NCBI RefSeq assembly: GCF_004297185.1
Contig: NZ_PGCL01000001.1
Coordinates: 699,691 to 763,690 of the forward strand
Reading direction: 5' to 3'
Length of the DNA: 64,000 nucleotides
Source of the DNA: Methanofollis fontis
GTDB taxonomy: Archaea; Halobacteriota; Methanomicrobia; Methanomicrobiales; Methanofollaceae
Shown here: piece after piece, positions 7,887 through 16,079 of the stretch
Position numbering within the stretch: the first letter of the stretch is position 1
Layout: every line of letters starts with the position of its first letter
Notes under the pieces: model-generated
What the model saw: the letters and a program-made list of their open reading frames with translations, nothing else
Database searches by the model: none
What the model was told of the DNA's origin: nothing
Position numbers and translations under genes: made by a program

Positions 7887-8465
7887 ATGGGACTGGAAGC
7901 TGTCGTTGGAGATATCAAGGAGAAGGGGCGAAAAGAGGTCGCCGCAATCCAGGCAGAAACCCAGGCCGGAGTGAAGCGCATCCTCGAAGAGGCGCAGGAG
8001 CAAGCAGCGGAGATCAAGCAGAAGGCCAATGAGGAAGCGGAACGGGACGTCCAGAGGATTGTCAACCAGGAAGTCTCTGCCGCCAACCTTGCGGTCAGGC
8101 GCGAGATGCTCAATGCCGAGAAGGACACACTGTCCAGAGTGCATGACGACACCCTCGCCGCAATTGCCGGTCTCCCCGCCGAAATCCATGCACAGGCTCT
8201 TCGCACCCTCCTTCCGGAGGCGGCTGCAGCCATAAAAGGCGGCGTCGTGTACTGCAACGCCCGTGATATCCCCACCGTAAAGGAGATCCTTGCAGAGAAC
8301 AAGGATCTGACAGAATTCTCGATCGGTGCCCCCATCGATATCGATGGCGGCGCCGTTGTCGAGAGTGCCGACGGCAGGATGAAGATCGACCAGAGTTACC
8401 GTACGTTCCTGGAGACGGTATGGGAGTCAGGGCTCAAAGATGCGTCTGATATCCTGTTTCCCTGA
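7887..8465 (+). CDS. ahaE: A-type ATP synthase subunit E (peripheral stalk)
   Basis: 192 residues. The N-terminal 100 residues are a long charged helix (KRILEEAQEQAAEIKQKANE) that pairs with subunit H. The C-terminal half is the globular E domain that binds the top of A3B3 (VVYCNARDIPTVKEIL, GGAVVESADGRMKIDQSYRT). The motif DGRMKIDQSYRTFLE is characteristic of archaeal and V-type E subunits. It starts 14 nt after ahaK. Confidence 0.95.
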   Translation: MGLEAVVGDIKEKGRKEVAAIQAETQAGVKRILEEAQEQAAEIKQKANEEAERDVQRIVNQEVSAANLAVRREMLNAEKDTLSRVHDDTLAAIAGLPAEIHAQALRTLLPEAAAAIKGGVVYCNARDIPTVKEILAENKDLTEFSIGAPIDIDGGAVVESADGRMKIDQSYRTFLETVWESGLKDASDILFP

Positions 8466-8477
8466 GGAGGAATAGGC

Positions 8478-9533
8478 ATGGCTGACGTAGGGGGCCCGGC
8501 CCCATACATTTACGTCTCCACGCGCATGCGTGTGCGCAAAGCAAAGTTGATCCCGCGGGAGGAATACCTGCGGATGCTCAACATGAGCCTGCCTGAGATC
8601 ACCCGCATCATCGGCGAGACCGAATACAAAAAGGAGATCGACGAACTCGCCTCCTCGTTCACCGGGATCAACCTCATCGAGGTCGCCATTTCCTGGAACC
8701 TTGCAAAGGAGTATCAGGAGATCCTGAAGATCACCCCTGCTGGGCTGATGCGCTTTGTGCAGATTTATCTGCGTCACTGGGACATCCAGAACGTCCTCAC
8801 CATCCTCCGCGGGAAGGTGCAGGGCATGAAGCCCGAAAAGATCAAGGAAGTGCTCATCCCGGCGGGCGAACTCGATAAAAACATTCTTGACCGTCTCTTG
8901 GTCGAGGATTCCCCTGAGCGTATCGTCGAATCGCTCAAGGACCGGTCGATCGGGGCAGTGCTTGCCGCAGGGATCAATGAGTCTCTGGAAACCGGTTCGT
9001 TCGCAAACCTTGAGAACGAGCTCTACAAGCAGCTCTATGCCAGGATGATCGCCGAAGCCAAGGAAGGGATCAAGGGAGGCTACGAATTCCTTGGTTACAT
9101 CCAGATGGCGATAGACCTGAAGAACCTCATCACCCTCTTCCGCTTCCGTGCACAGAAGGCCGGCGAGGATATCAGGGACCAGCTCATTCCGGGTGGCAAG
9201 GCCTTCACGGTCGACGAACTCCAGCGGATGAGTGCACTCGAGAGTCTCGACGAGTTCATCGATGCTGCCAGGAAGAAGACGCGTGACCCCGAATTGAACG
9301 CCCTCTTTGAGGAGCTCGGTCAGAAACGCCCGGTTCATGAGGTCGAGGTGCTGGTGACAAAGTACCAGTTGAAGCAGATGGAAAGGCTTTCCAAACTCCA
9401 TGTCTTCTCGGTCTTCCCGATCATCACCTACCTCGAGCTGAAGAAGTACGAGGTGGCAAACCTCCGCGCCCTTGCACGGGGCAAGGAGTACGGCCTGCCG
9501 AATGAACGCATTCAGGGATACCTGGTGATGTAG
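8478..9533 (+). CDS. ahaC: A-type ATP synthase subunit C (d-like, central stalk to ring)
   Basis: 351 residues, mainly helical, homologous to V-ATPase subunit d and bacterial V-type subunit C. It forms the funnel-shaped connector between the D/F rotor shaft and the K ring. Recognisable stretches are YIYVSTRMRVRKAKL at the N-terminus and LRGKVQGMKPEKIKEVLIPAG. GAGGAGG lies 6 nt before the ATG. The stop codon directly abuts the ahaF start. Confidence 0.93.
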   Translation: MADVGGPAPYIYVSTRMRVRKAKLIPREEYLRMLNMSLPEITRIIGETEYKKEIDELASSFTGINLIEVAISWNLAKEYQEILKITPAGLMRFVQIYLRHWDIQNVLTILRGKVQGMKPEKIKEVLIPAGELDKNILDRLLVEDSPERIVESLKDRSIGAVLAAGINESLETGSFANLENELYKQLYARMIAEAKEGIKGGYEFLGYIQMAIDLKNLITLFRFRAQKAGEDIRDQLIPGGKAFTVDELQRMSALESLDEFIDAARKKTRDPELNALFEELGQKRPVHEVEVLVTKYQLKQMERLSKLHVFSVFPIITYLELKKYEVANLRALARGKEYGLPNERIQGYLVM

Positions 9534-9839
9534 ATGGTGGAGATTGCAGTTATCGGAAGCGGCGATTTCGTCATCGGGTTTCGCCTTGCCGGTATCCAGA
9601 AGACGATTGCCGTTGAGGGCGAGGACAACCTCAGAGAGGCTGTCCACAAGGTCCTTGAGGACACCTCGGTCGGCATTCTGGTGCTCAGCAGCAGCGATAT
9701 GAACACGCTCCCCCTTCGGCTGCGGACCCGGCTCGAGGAGTCCGTTCGGCCGACGGTGATCGCGGTTGGCGAGGAGGAGGGAGGACTCTCCATGCGGGAG
9801 AGAATTAAGAGATCGGTCGGTGTTGATCTGTGGAAGTAA
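9534..9839 (+). CDS. ahaF: A-type ATP synthase subunit F
   Basis: 101 residues, small Rossmann-like rotor-shaft subunit that binds subunit D. The opening [19 protein letters not shown] and the later [16 protein letters not shown] are family hallmarks. It begins immediately after the ahaC stop and its end overlaps ahaA by 10 nt. Confidence 0.95.
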   Translation: MVEIAVIGSGDFVIGFRLAGIQKTIAVEGEDNLREAVHKVLEDTSVGILVLSSSDMNTLPLRLRTRLEESVRPTVIAVGEEEGGLSMRERIKRSVGVDLWK

Positions 9840-11602
9840 AAGGAGAATCGATAGAAGGCACTTCAAACGGAGTGCTGAAGAGGATTGCAGGTCCGGTGGT
9901 CACGGCCGTCAACCTCAACGCCCACATGTACGATGTGGTCAAGGTGGGCGATGAGGAGCTGATGGGTGAGGTCATCAAGATCGATGGTGAGAACGTCATC
10001 ATCCAGGTCTATGAGGCCACCGACGGCATCCGCCCCGGCGAACCGGTGGTGAACACCGGCATGTCGCTGGCGGTGGAGCTCGGCCCCGGTCTGCTGAAGA
10101 GCATCTACGACGGTATTCAGCGTCCGCTCGAGGTGCTTGTGGAGAAGATGGGCAGCTTCATCGAGCGCGGTGTCACGGCTCCGGGCCTTGACCGCTCGAC
10201 GAAGTGGGAATTTGTGCCGGTTGTCAAGACGGGCGACAATGTCGAGCCCGGTACGATCATCGGTACGGTGCAGGAGACCGATTCGATCCTGCACAAGATC
10301 ATGGTCCCGCCCAACCAGAAGGGCGGCGTGGTCAAGAGCATCAAGGGCGGTTCGTTCACCGTCGAGGATACGGTCTGTGTCCTCGAGGACGGGACTGAAC
10401 TCTCGCTGATGCAGAAGTGGCCGGTGCGGGTGCCCCGCCCGGTGAAGGAGAAGATGAACCCGGACATCCCGCTGGTCACGGGCCAGCGGATTCTGGACGG
10501 GCTCTTCCCGGTTGCAAAGGGCGGCACCGCTGCTATTCCGGGGCCGTTCGGCTCCGGCAAGACGGTCACGCAGCAGGCGCTGGCAAAGTGGTCTGATGCA
10601 CAGATCGTGGTCTATATCGGCTGCGGCGAGCGCGGCAACGAGATGACCGAGGTGCTGACCGAGTTCCCCGAACTCGAGGACCCCAAGACCGGCAGGCCGC
10701 TGATGGAGCGGACGGTGCTCATTGCGAACACCTCGAACATGCCTGTGGCGGCCCGTGAGGCATCGGTGTACACCGGTATCACGATCGCCGAGTACTTCCG
10801 TGACCAGGGCTATGACGTCTCCCTGATGGCCGACTCCACCTCCCGGTGGGCAGAGGCGATGCGTGAGATCTCCTCCCGTCTTGAGGAGATGCCCGGTGAG
10901 GAAGGTTATCCGGCATATCTTTCGGCGCGTCTGTCTGAGTTCTACGAGCGTGCGGGTCGTGTCTCCGCTCTCTGCGGCGATCTCGGCTCGGTCACCGTTA
11001 TCGGTGCGGTTTCCCCGCCGGGCGGCGACTTCTCAGAGCCCGTTACCCAGAACACCCTCCGTATCGTGAAGGTCTTCTGGGCACTGGACGCAAAGCTCTC
11101 GCAGCGCCGTCACTTCCCGGCGATCAACTGGCTGAACTCCTACTCCCTCTACCTGGGTGTGCTGAACGAGTGGTACGACAAAAACATCTCCCCGGAGTGG
11201 AACGTGCTCCGCAACTGGGCGATGGCCGTTCTCCAGAAGGAGGCCGAACTCCAGGAGATCGTGCAGCTCGTCGGTTCCGATGCCCTGCCCGAGGAGGAGC
11301 AGATCACCATCGAGGTCGCACGGATGCTCCGTGAGGTCTTCCTGCAGCAGAACGCCTTCGACCCGGTGGACACCTACTGTTCGCTGGAGAAGCAGTTCGA
11401 TATCATGAAGGCAATCCGCGCCTACTCTGACCTTGCGAAACAGGCGCATGCCGGCGGTGTGCTGCCGTCCCAGATCCTTGCCGTGAAGGCGAAGAACGAT
11501 CTGCCGCAGATCAAGTTCATCAAGGACTACAAGCCCGACCTCGAGAAGGTGCTTGACCAGATGAAGAGCGAATTTGCCGGACTGAAGGCGGGTGCAGCAT
11601 GA
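9830..11602 (+). CDS. ahaA: A-type ATP synthase catalytic subunit A
   Basis: 590 residues, the normal length for the catalytic subunit. The GTG at 9830 is chosen because it gives the usual MEVKxES start before LKRIAGPVV; it overlaps ahaF by 10 nt. Order of parts: beta-barrel (residues 1-75), bulge domain typical of A subunits (about 115-190), P-loop GPFGSGKT at 238-245, catalytic [11 protein letters not shown], the Walker B region [17 protein letters not shown], and a helical C-terminus. ATP forms at the A/B interface as the shaft turns. Confidence 0.97.
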   Translation: MEVKGESIEGTSNGVLKRIAGPVVTAVNLNAHMYDVVKVGDEELMGEVIKIDGENVIIQVYEATDGIRPGEPVVNTGMSLAVELGPGLLKSIYDGIQRPLEVLVEKMGSFIERGVTAPGLDRSTKWEFVPVVKTGDNVEPGTIIGTVQETDSILHKIMVPPNQKGGVVKSIKGGSFTVEDTVCVLEDGTELSLMQKWPVRVPRPVKEKMNPDIPLVTGQRILDGLFPVAKGGTAAIPGPFGSGKTVTQQALAKWSDAQIVVYIGCGERGNEMTEVLTEFPELEDPKTGRPLMERTVLIANTSNMPVAAREASVYTGITIAEYFRDQGYDVSLMADSTSRWAEAMREISSRLEEMPGEEGYPAYLSARLSEFYERAGRVSALCGDLGSVTVIGAVSPPGGDFSEPVTQNTLRIVKVFWALDAKLSQRRHFPAINWLNSYSLYLGVLNEWYDKNISPEWNVLRNWAMAVLQKEAELQEIVQLVGSDALPEEEQITIEVARMLREVFLQQNAFDPVDTYCSLEKQFDIMKAIRAYSDLAKQAHAGGVLPSQILAVKAKNDLPQIKFIKDYKPDLEKVLDQMKSEFAGLKAGAA

Positions 11603-12993
11603 AGGAATACCGAACTGTCAAGCAGATTGCGGGCCCGCTCGTATTTGTCGAGAAGACCGAGCCGGTCGGCTACAACGAGCTCGTGAACATCGCCCTTGCA
11701 GACGGCACGATCAAGCGCGGTCAGGTGCTCGACACGAGCGATGACCTGGTGGTCGTGCAGTGCTTCGAGACCACGGCCGGTATCGGGCGTGACTCGGGGA
11801 TCCGCTTCCTGGGCGAGACGATCAAGATGCCGGTGTCAAAGGAGATGCTCGGCCGGATTCTCTCCGGTGGCGGTGCTCCGATCGACGGCGGCCCCGAGAT
11901 CGTTCCGGACAAGAGGCTGGACATCATGGGCGCTGCAATCAATCCCTATGCACGCGCCTCGCCGGCCGATTTCATCCAGACCGGTATCTCGACCATTGAC
12001 GGCACGAACACCCTTGTGCGTGGACAGAAGCTGCCGATCTTCTCGGCATCCGGTCTGCCGCACAACGATATCGCCCTGCAGATCGCCCGTCAGGCAAAGG
12101 TGCCGGGCTCCACCGAGGAGTTCGCTGTGGTCTTTGCCGCCATGGGTATCACGAAGGAGGAAGCGAACCAGTTCATGGCCGATTTCGAGCGCACCGGTGC
12201 GCTCGAGAGCGCTGTCGTCTTCCTGAACCTGGCAGACGACCCGGCGGTCGAGCGGATCATCACCCCGCGTCTGGCCCTGACGACGGCTGAGTACCTTGCG
12301 TACGAACTCGGCTACCACGTGCTTGTCATCCTGACGGATATGACCAACTACTGTGAGGCCCTCCGTCAGATCGGCGCTGCCCGTGAGGAAGTGCCGGGCC
12401 GTCGTGGGTATCCGGGTTACATGTACACCGACCTTGCCTGCATCTATGAGCGTGCGGGTATCGTCAAGGGCCAGCGCGGCTCGGTGACGCAGATCCCGAT
12501 CCTGACGATGCCGGGTGACGATATCACCCACCCGATCCCTGACCTGACCGGCTACATCACCGAGGGCCAGATCGTGGTTTCCCGTGAACTGCACCGGAAG
12601 GGTATCTACCCGCCGATCAACGTTCTTCCGTCGCTGTCCCGGTTGATGAACCTGGGTATCGGCGAGGGGCGCACCCGCGAGGACCACAAGAAGGTCTCCG
12701 ACCAGCTCTATGCGGGCTATGCGGAGGGCAACGATCTCCGCGGCCTTGTGGCCATCGTCGGTAAGGATGCCCTTTCCGAGCGTGACCGCGGCTTCCTGGA
12801 GTTCGCAGACCTCTTTGAGGGGCGGTTCGTTACCCAGGGGATCGACGAGAACCGGACGATCGAGGACACCCTCGAGGTCGGATGGCAGCTCCTCTCGAGC
12901 CTGCCGGTCGAGCAGCTCGTGCGTATCGACCGCGACCTGATCCAGAAGTTCCACCCGCTCTACCGCAAGGGCGCAAAGAAGGCAGAGGTGTAA
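11599..12993 (+). CDS. ahaB: A-type ATP synthase regulatory subunit B
   Basis: 464 residues. It is the non-catalytic partner of subunit A in the A3B3 hexamer. The P-loop position reads [11 protein letters not shown] rather than a Walker A, which is the expected B-subunit state. [12 protein letters not shown] and [20 protein letters not shown] are conserved landmarks. The ATG overlaps the ahaA stop by 4 nt (ATGA), indicating coupled translation of A and B. Confidence 0.97.
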   Translation: MKEYRTVKQIAGPLVFVEKTEPVGYNELVNIALADGTIKRGQVLDTSDDLVVVQCFETTAGIGRDSGIRFLGETIKMPVSKEMLGRILSGGGAPIDGGPEIVPDKRLDIMGAAINPYARASPADFIQTGISTIDGTNTLVRGQKLPIFSASGLPHNDIALQIARQAKVPGSTEEFAVVFAAMGITKEEANQFMADFERTGALESAVVFLNLADDPAVERIITPRLALTTAEYLAYELGYHVLVILTDMTNYCEALRQIGAAREEVPGRRGYPGYMYTDLACIYERAGIVKGQRGSVTQIPILTMPGDDITHPIPDLTGYITEGQIVVSRELHRKGIYPPINVLPSLSRLMNLGIGEGRTREDHKKVSDQLYAGYAEGNDLRGLVAIVGKDALSERDRGFLEFADLFEGRFVTQGIDENRTIEDTLEVGWQLLSSLPVEQLVRIDRDLIQKFHPLYRKGAKKAEV

Positions 12994-12999
12994 CCTCCC

Positions 13000-13635
13000 A
13001 TGGCGCTCAGTGATGTCAAGCCGACCCGGTCCGAACTGATCAACATCAAAAAGAAGATCAAGCTCTCGGAGCGTGGCTACAACATCCTCAAGATGAAGCG
13101 CGACGGGCTGATCCTTGAGTTCTTCAAGGTGCTGAAGGAGGCGAAGGACACCCGGGGTGGCATGCTCATGAAGTACGAGCACGCCCAGGAGATGATCGCC
13201 CTTGCGAACACGGTCGAAGGAACGATCGGGGTGAAGGCTGCGGCGTTCTCCGTCCAGGAGAACCCGGAGATCACCCTCAAGTCCAAGAACATCATGGGCG
13301 TTGTCGTTCCCGAGATCGAGGCGTCAAAGGTGAAAAAGAGCCTGGTCGAGCGTGGATATGGTGTTCTCGGCTCGAAGTCCGTCATCGACGAGACGGCCGA
13401 GGCCTATGAGGAGCTCGTCGAGGCGATCATCGAGAGTGCCGAGATCGAGACGACGATGAAGCGTCTGCTCGACGAGATTGACCGGACAAAGCGGCGTGTG
13501 AACGCCCTTGAGTTCAAGGTGATCCCGGAACTGAAGGCGGCGGCCGCCTTCATCAAGATGCGCCTCGACGAGATGGAGCGCGACGAGCTCTCCCGTCTCA
13601 AGAGGATCAAGGCGAAGAACGCGGCTGAGGCCTGA
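13000..13635 (+). CDS. ahaD: A-type ATP synthase subunit D (central rotor shaft)
   Basis: 211 residues. Subunit D forms the long antiparallel coiled-coil axle in A3B3. The N-terminal helix (KPTRSELINIKKKIKLSERGYN) and C-terminal helix (IDRTKRRVNALEFKVIPELK) are family signatures. It is the last gene of the operon, 6 nt after ahaB, and is followed by a T-rich stretch. Its last codons (AEA-stop) lie at the edge of a 23-nt sequence that recurs at 14793. Confidence 0.95.
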   Translation: MALSDVKPTRSELINIKKKIKLSERGYNILKMKRDGLILEFFKVLKEAKDTRGGMLMKYEHAQEMIALANTVEGTIGVKAAAFSVQENPEITLKSKNIMGVVVPEIEASKVKKSLVERGYGVLGSKSVIDETAEAYEELVEAIIESAEIETTMKRLLDEIDRTKRRVNALEFKVIPELKAAAAFIKMRLDEMERDELSRLKRIKAKNAAEA

Positions 13636-13652
13636 TTCTTCTCCTCTTTTTT
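13630..13652 (+). repeat. 23-nt direct repeat, copy 1 (end of ahaD)
   Basis: This 23-nt string, running from GCCTGATTC to the run of six T, contains the ahaD stop codon. An exact second copy is at 14793-14815. The two copies flank the TPR gene and its spacers, about 1.16 kb apart. Confidence 0.7.
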
Positions 13653-13662
13653 GTGTATTTTG
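13641..13662 (+). terminator. Pyrimidine-rich tract after ahaD, probable archaeal terminator
   Basis: CTCCTCTTTTTTGTGTATTTT follows the ahaD stop by a few bases. Archaeal RNA polymerase terminates at oligo-T tracts without needing a stem. The same pyrimidine string recurs at 14801-14815. Confidence 0.5.
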
Positions 13663-13785
13663 CCTGACTGTTGTGACCCCTCCGGGTGAGGGGATCGTCG
13701 ACGGTGTGTTCGATGGTGATGGATGCCTGGATGAAGGTCTGAGTCCTTTGTATTGCGGCAGTGTTGATGCGTTCTGAGCATCTCC

Positions 13786-14643
13786 TCAACTGATCTTTCT
13801 CAATGCAATCTCTTTGTTTTTCCTTGCATCGGCATCATTCGGGTCGATCTGGAGTGCCCGGTTGAAGCACACGAGCGCCTCGTCGTGGCGGCCGAGGTTT
13901 CCAAGCGCGACACCTTTTATGTTCCATGCGGCATTATTGTTCGGGTTGATCTCGAGCGCTCTGTCACAGCAGGTGATCGCCTCGTTGTGGCGGCCGAGGT
14001 CTCCAAGCGAACTACCTTTAGTGCTCCATGCGGTATGATCGTTCGGGTTGATCTCGAGCGCTCTGTCACAGCATACGATTGCCTCGTCGTAGCGGCCGAG
14101 AATTTTAAACGCGAGACCTTTGATCCCCCATGCGTATTCCATATTCGGGTCAATTTCAAATGCTCGTTCGGCGAGTTCGATCGCTTTATGGGGGTGATCC
14201 GGTATGCAACCGAGAGCTTCTTCAAGACATTGTACAGCATTTAATGTTCGCTTCTTCTCATTTTGTTTTGCGATCCATTGCAATACCTGGTCTCTGCCTT
14301 CTTTTGCTTCTGCATCATTCGGGTCGATCTGGAGTGCCCGGTCGAAGCAGGCGAGCGCATCGTCATGGCGACCTAACTTGATGAACGAAAGGCCTTTCAT
14401 ACTCCACAGTGGAATCTGCGGATCGATCGCGATCCCCCGGTCACAACATTGTATCGCCTCGTCGTAGCGGCCGAGTCTGGCGAGCAAGATGCCCTTTTTT
14501 CCCCACACAATTGCATCATTCGGGTCGATCTGGAGTGCCCGGTCAAAGCAGACGACCGCATCGTCGAAGCGGCCCATTTTATTAAACACGACACCCTCAT
14601 TATACCAGTCTACAGCGGTTTTCCCTTCATTTTTTCCTGGCAT
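13786..14643 (-). CDS. Tetratricopeptide-repeat protein
   Basis: 285 residues made almost entirely of 34-residue TPR units, about seven or eight. The consensus is (A)WGxKGxxLxxLGRYDEAIxCxDRALEIDPN, for example ALQIDPNDAIVWGKKGILLA, EIDPNMEYAWGIKGLAFK and EINPNNNAAWNIKGVALGNL. A charged non-repeat linker (LQWIAKQNEKKRTLNAVQCL) sits between two TPR blocks. There is no signal peptide, so it is probably a cytoplasmic protein-interaction scaffold. The near-identity of several units indicates recent internal duplication. It is transcribed alone, converging on ahaD and diverging from the tubulin-like cluster. It is bracketed by 23-nt direct repeats, so it may be a later insertion. GGGAG precedes the start. 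Confidence 0.88.
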   Translation of the reverse strand: MPGKNEGKTAVDWYNEGVVFNKMGRFDDAVVCFDRALQIDPNDAIVWGKKGILLARLGRYDEAIQCCDRGIAIDPQIPLWSMKGLSFIKLGRHDDALACFDRALQIDPNDAEAKEGRDQVLQWIAKQNEKKRTLNAVQCLEEALGCIPDHPHKAIELAERAFEIDPNMEYAWGIKGLAFKILGRYDEAIVCCDRALEINPNDHTAWSTKGSSLGDLGRHNEAITCCDRALEINPNNNAAWNIKGVALGNLGRHDEALVCFNRALQIDPNDADARKNKEIALRKIS

Positions 14644-14792
14644 GAATACATTCTCTCCCTTTCATGTATCCGCTACGATGAACAGCGGTTACGTCAACCG
14701 AAACCTCCATTGCGCCTATCGCTGCATGAAAATCCGATATTCTCGTATTGCCGTTCGGTTATTATAGTCCTATTCATTTGAAGTCGCCTGAT

Positions 14793-14815
14793 GCCTGATT
14801 CTTCTCCTCTTTTTT
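14793..14815 (+). repeat. 23-nt direct repeat, copy 2
   Basis: Exact copy of 13630-13652, including what is the ahaD stop codon in copy 1 and the run of six T. Here it is not attached to a gene end on the same strand. Confidence 0.7.
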
Positions 14816-15169
14816 CTCGAAGTCGCCTTTTATGTCGCGCCCTCTTGATGAGGTGAACGATGTGGTGGAATGCCGGACCGCCCGGTCGTTTGATGGATTG
14901 TTCCGGGGAGATTTAGATGGTCAGGATTCGATAAATGTTCACTGCATAAATTTAACCTGATTCTTTCCGTATCAGCCATGGATCGAGAGTGGTGATGCGA
15001 ATCCCATCCTGAAAGGGGGTTTTTCAGAGGAGAAAAAATAAAAATTTTCCCTAATACGCCATCTTTTCCTGAGCAGAAAAGGAGAGCAACGCATGCGATG
15101 AGAGGAAGTACGATGGATCAGTGCCGGAGACAGAGATCATCCGGGGTCTGGTGATTATGTAAATTATTT

Positions 15170-15215
15170 TCGATAAAAAAAACAAGATAGTATTCTTGAA
15201 TATTTTTTATATCGA
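15170..15215. repeat. Long imperfect inverted repeat upstream of the tubulin-like cluster
   Basis: Outer arms TCGATA / TATCGA, then A-rich / T-rich segments, then inner arms CAAGA / TCTTG around TAGTAT. The whole 46-nt element folds on itself. It ends about 40 nt upstream of the TATA-like element at 15255, a position suited to an operator or to termination of a minus-strand transcript. Confidence 0.5.
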
Positions 15216-15254
15216 CATTATAGTGTTCGATTTCACCGAAGGCAAATAATAATG

Positions 15255-15265
15255 CTTATATTTCC
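15255..15265 (+). promoter_or_regulatory. Probable TATA box of the tubulin-like cluster
   Basis: GCTTATATTTC is centred about 25 nt before the ATG at 15284, and no ribosome binding site precedes that ATG, so the first gene is probably translated from a leaderless mRNA. Confidence 0.45.
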
Positions 15266-15283
15266 ATGTGCGTATGATCTCTC

Positions 15284-16060
15284 ATGATTAAGGGAGATAT
15301 ACGTGGACTGAGGGCGTTTGGTATATTATTTTCCTTTCTTGTTCTGATTCTGGTTGGAAACGCAGCTGCGATGGATGTTGTTGTTCTTGACAGCACGATT
15401 GATGAAATCCATCCAGAAGGTGACATAGTTGAGTATACGCTCAAGATCAGTGGAGTTCAACCGCAGGTTTCAGTGATAGAACTTGAAACGGATCTACGAC
15501 CGTATGGTCAATCATTTTTATGGAACGTTACCGATCCTGGATTTCTGGAACTTCAGGATGGTCAACATCAATTTCAGGACCAATCGATCCAATTTGAGGT
15601 GAATAAGAGCGTCAACACTCCTGCTCTGATTCACGTCACGGGTCAGGTGCCACAGATTACCGAAATTGTTCAGTCCGAGGGACTTGTTATAACAAAAACC
15701 GATGCGCAGACGACCGGGTATACCCATTACAGGGTTCAATTTTTTGATGAAGACGGATTTGTCGTCGGAAATGCTTTCACTGAAGTATTTGATATCGAAA
15801 TTCCGGATGAAACGGACTTTTTCGATCGTTTGAGTTCTGTTCAGGATCCCATGCTGCGCAATCTTGTCATCGATCTGCATGACAAGGGGTTGAAATATGA
15901 GGCCAATACGCTGCTGGATTATTCGGATAAGAAACCACTGGGTGTTTCATTGCCCCTGGTTATCGTGATCCTCGTTGTTATCGGTGGAATTGCGCTGTTT
16001 GCTGGATACAGGATCGGGTATGCTCGCGGATACAATGCCAGCATCAATGATAATGATTGA
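15284..16060 (+). CDS. Membrane-anchored extracellular protein, first gene of tubulin-like cluster
   Basis: 258 residues, family not recognised. Signal peptide or anchor at residues 10-30 (FGILFSFLVLILVGNAAA). An extracellular beta-rich part follows (about 32-190), with the pattern of an immunoglobulin-like domain (IVEYTLKISGVQPQVSVIEL, YTHYRVQFFDEDGFVVG). Next is a short helical stalk (LSSVQDPMLRNLVIDLHDKG) and a C-terminal membrane helix at about 222-243 (SLPLVIVILVVIGGIALFAG). A short cytoplasmic tail ends the chain. The topology puts the main domain outside with only a tail inside. Twenty nt separate its stop from the first tubulin-like gene, which has its own strong GGAGG, so they are probably one operon. 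Base composition is visibly AT-richer than the ATP synthase genes. Confidence 0.8.
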   Translation: MIKGDIRGLRAFGILFSFLVLILVGNAAAMDVVVLDSTIDEIHPEGDIVEYTLKISGVQPQVSVIELETDLRPYGQSFLWNVTDPGFLELQDGQHQFQDQSIQFEVNKSVNTPALIHVTGQVPQITEIVQSEGLVITKTDAQTTGYTHYRVQFFDEDGFVVGNAFTEVFDIEIPDETDFFDRLSSVQDPMLRNLVIDLHDKGLKYEANTLLDYSDKKPLGVSLPLVIVILVVIGGIALFAGYRIGYARGYNASINDND

Positions 16061-16079
16061 ATTTTGACGGAGGTAAATA

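Larger units (their letters stand above)
14644..15283. other. AT-rich 640-nt intergenic region
   Basis: No convincing coding frame is seen. It holds the second copy of the 23-nt repeat (14793-14815), a short local repeat GAAGTCGCCT (about 14780 and 14818), a long imperfect palindrome at 15170-15215, and the putative TATA box of the downstream cluster at 15255. It separates divergent transcription units, so promoters for both must lie here. Confidence 0.7.

Noticed and set aside
8427..9866. 479-codon minus-strand frame opposite ahaC-ahaF
   Set aside because: It lies wholly opposite confirmed ATP synthase genes and has no recognisable motif or start context.
11836..13182. 448-codon minus-strand frame opposite ahaB-ahaD
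   Set aside because: Shadow of highly biased codons on the other strand; the composition is unnatural.
13786..14643. CRISPR-like periodicity in the TPR gene
   Set aside because: The roughly 100-nt repeats are in frame and encode TPR units; there are no unique spacers.
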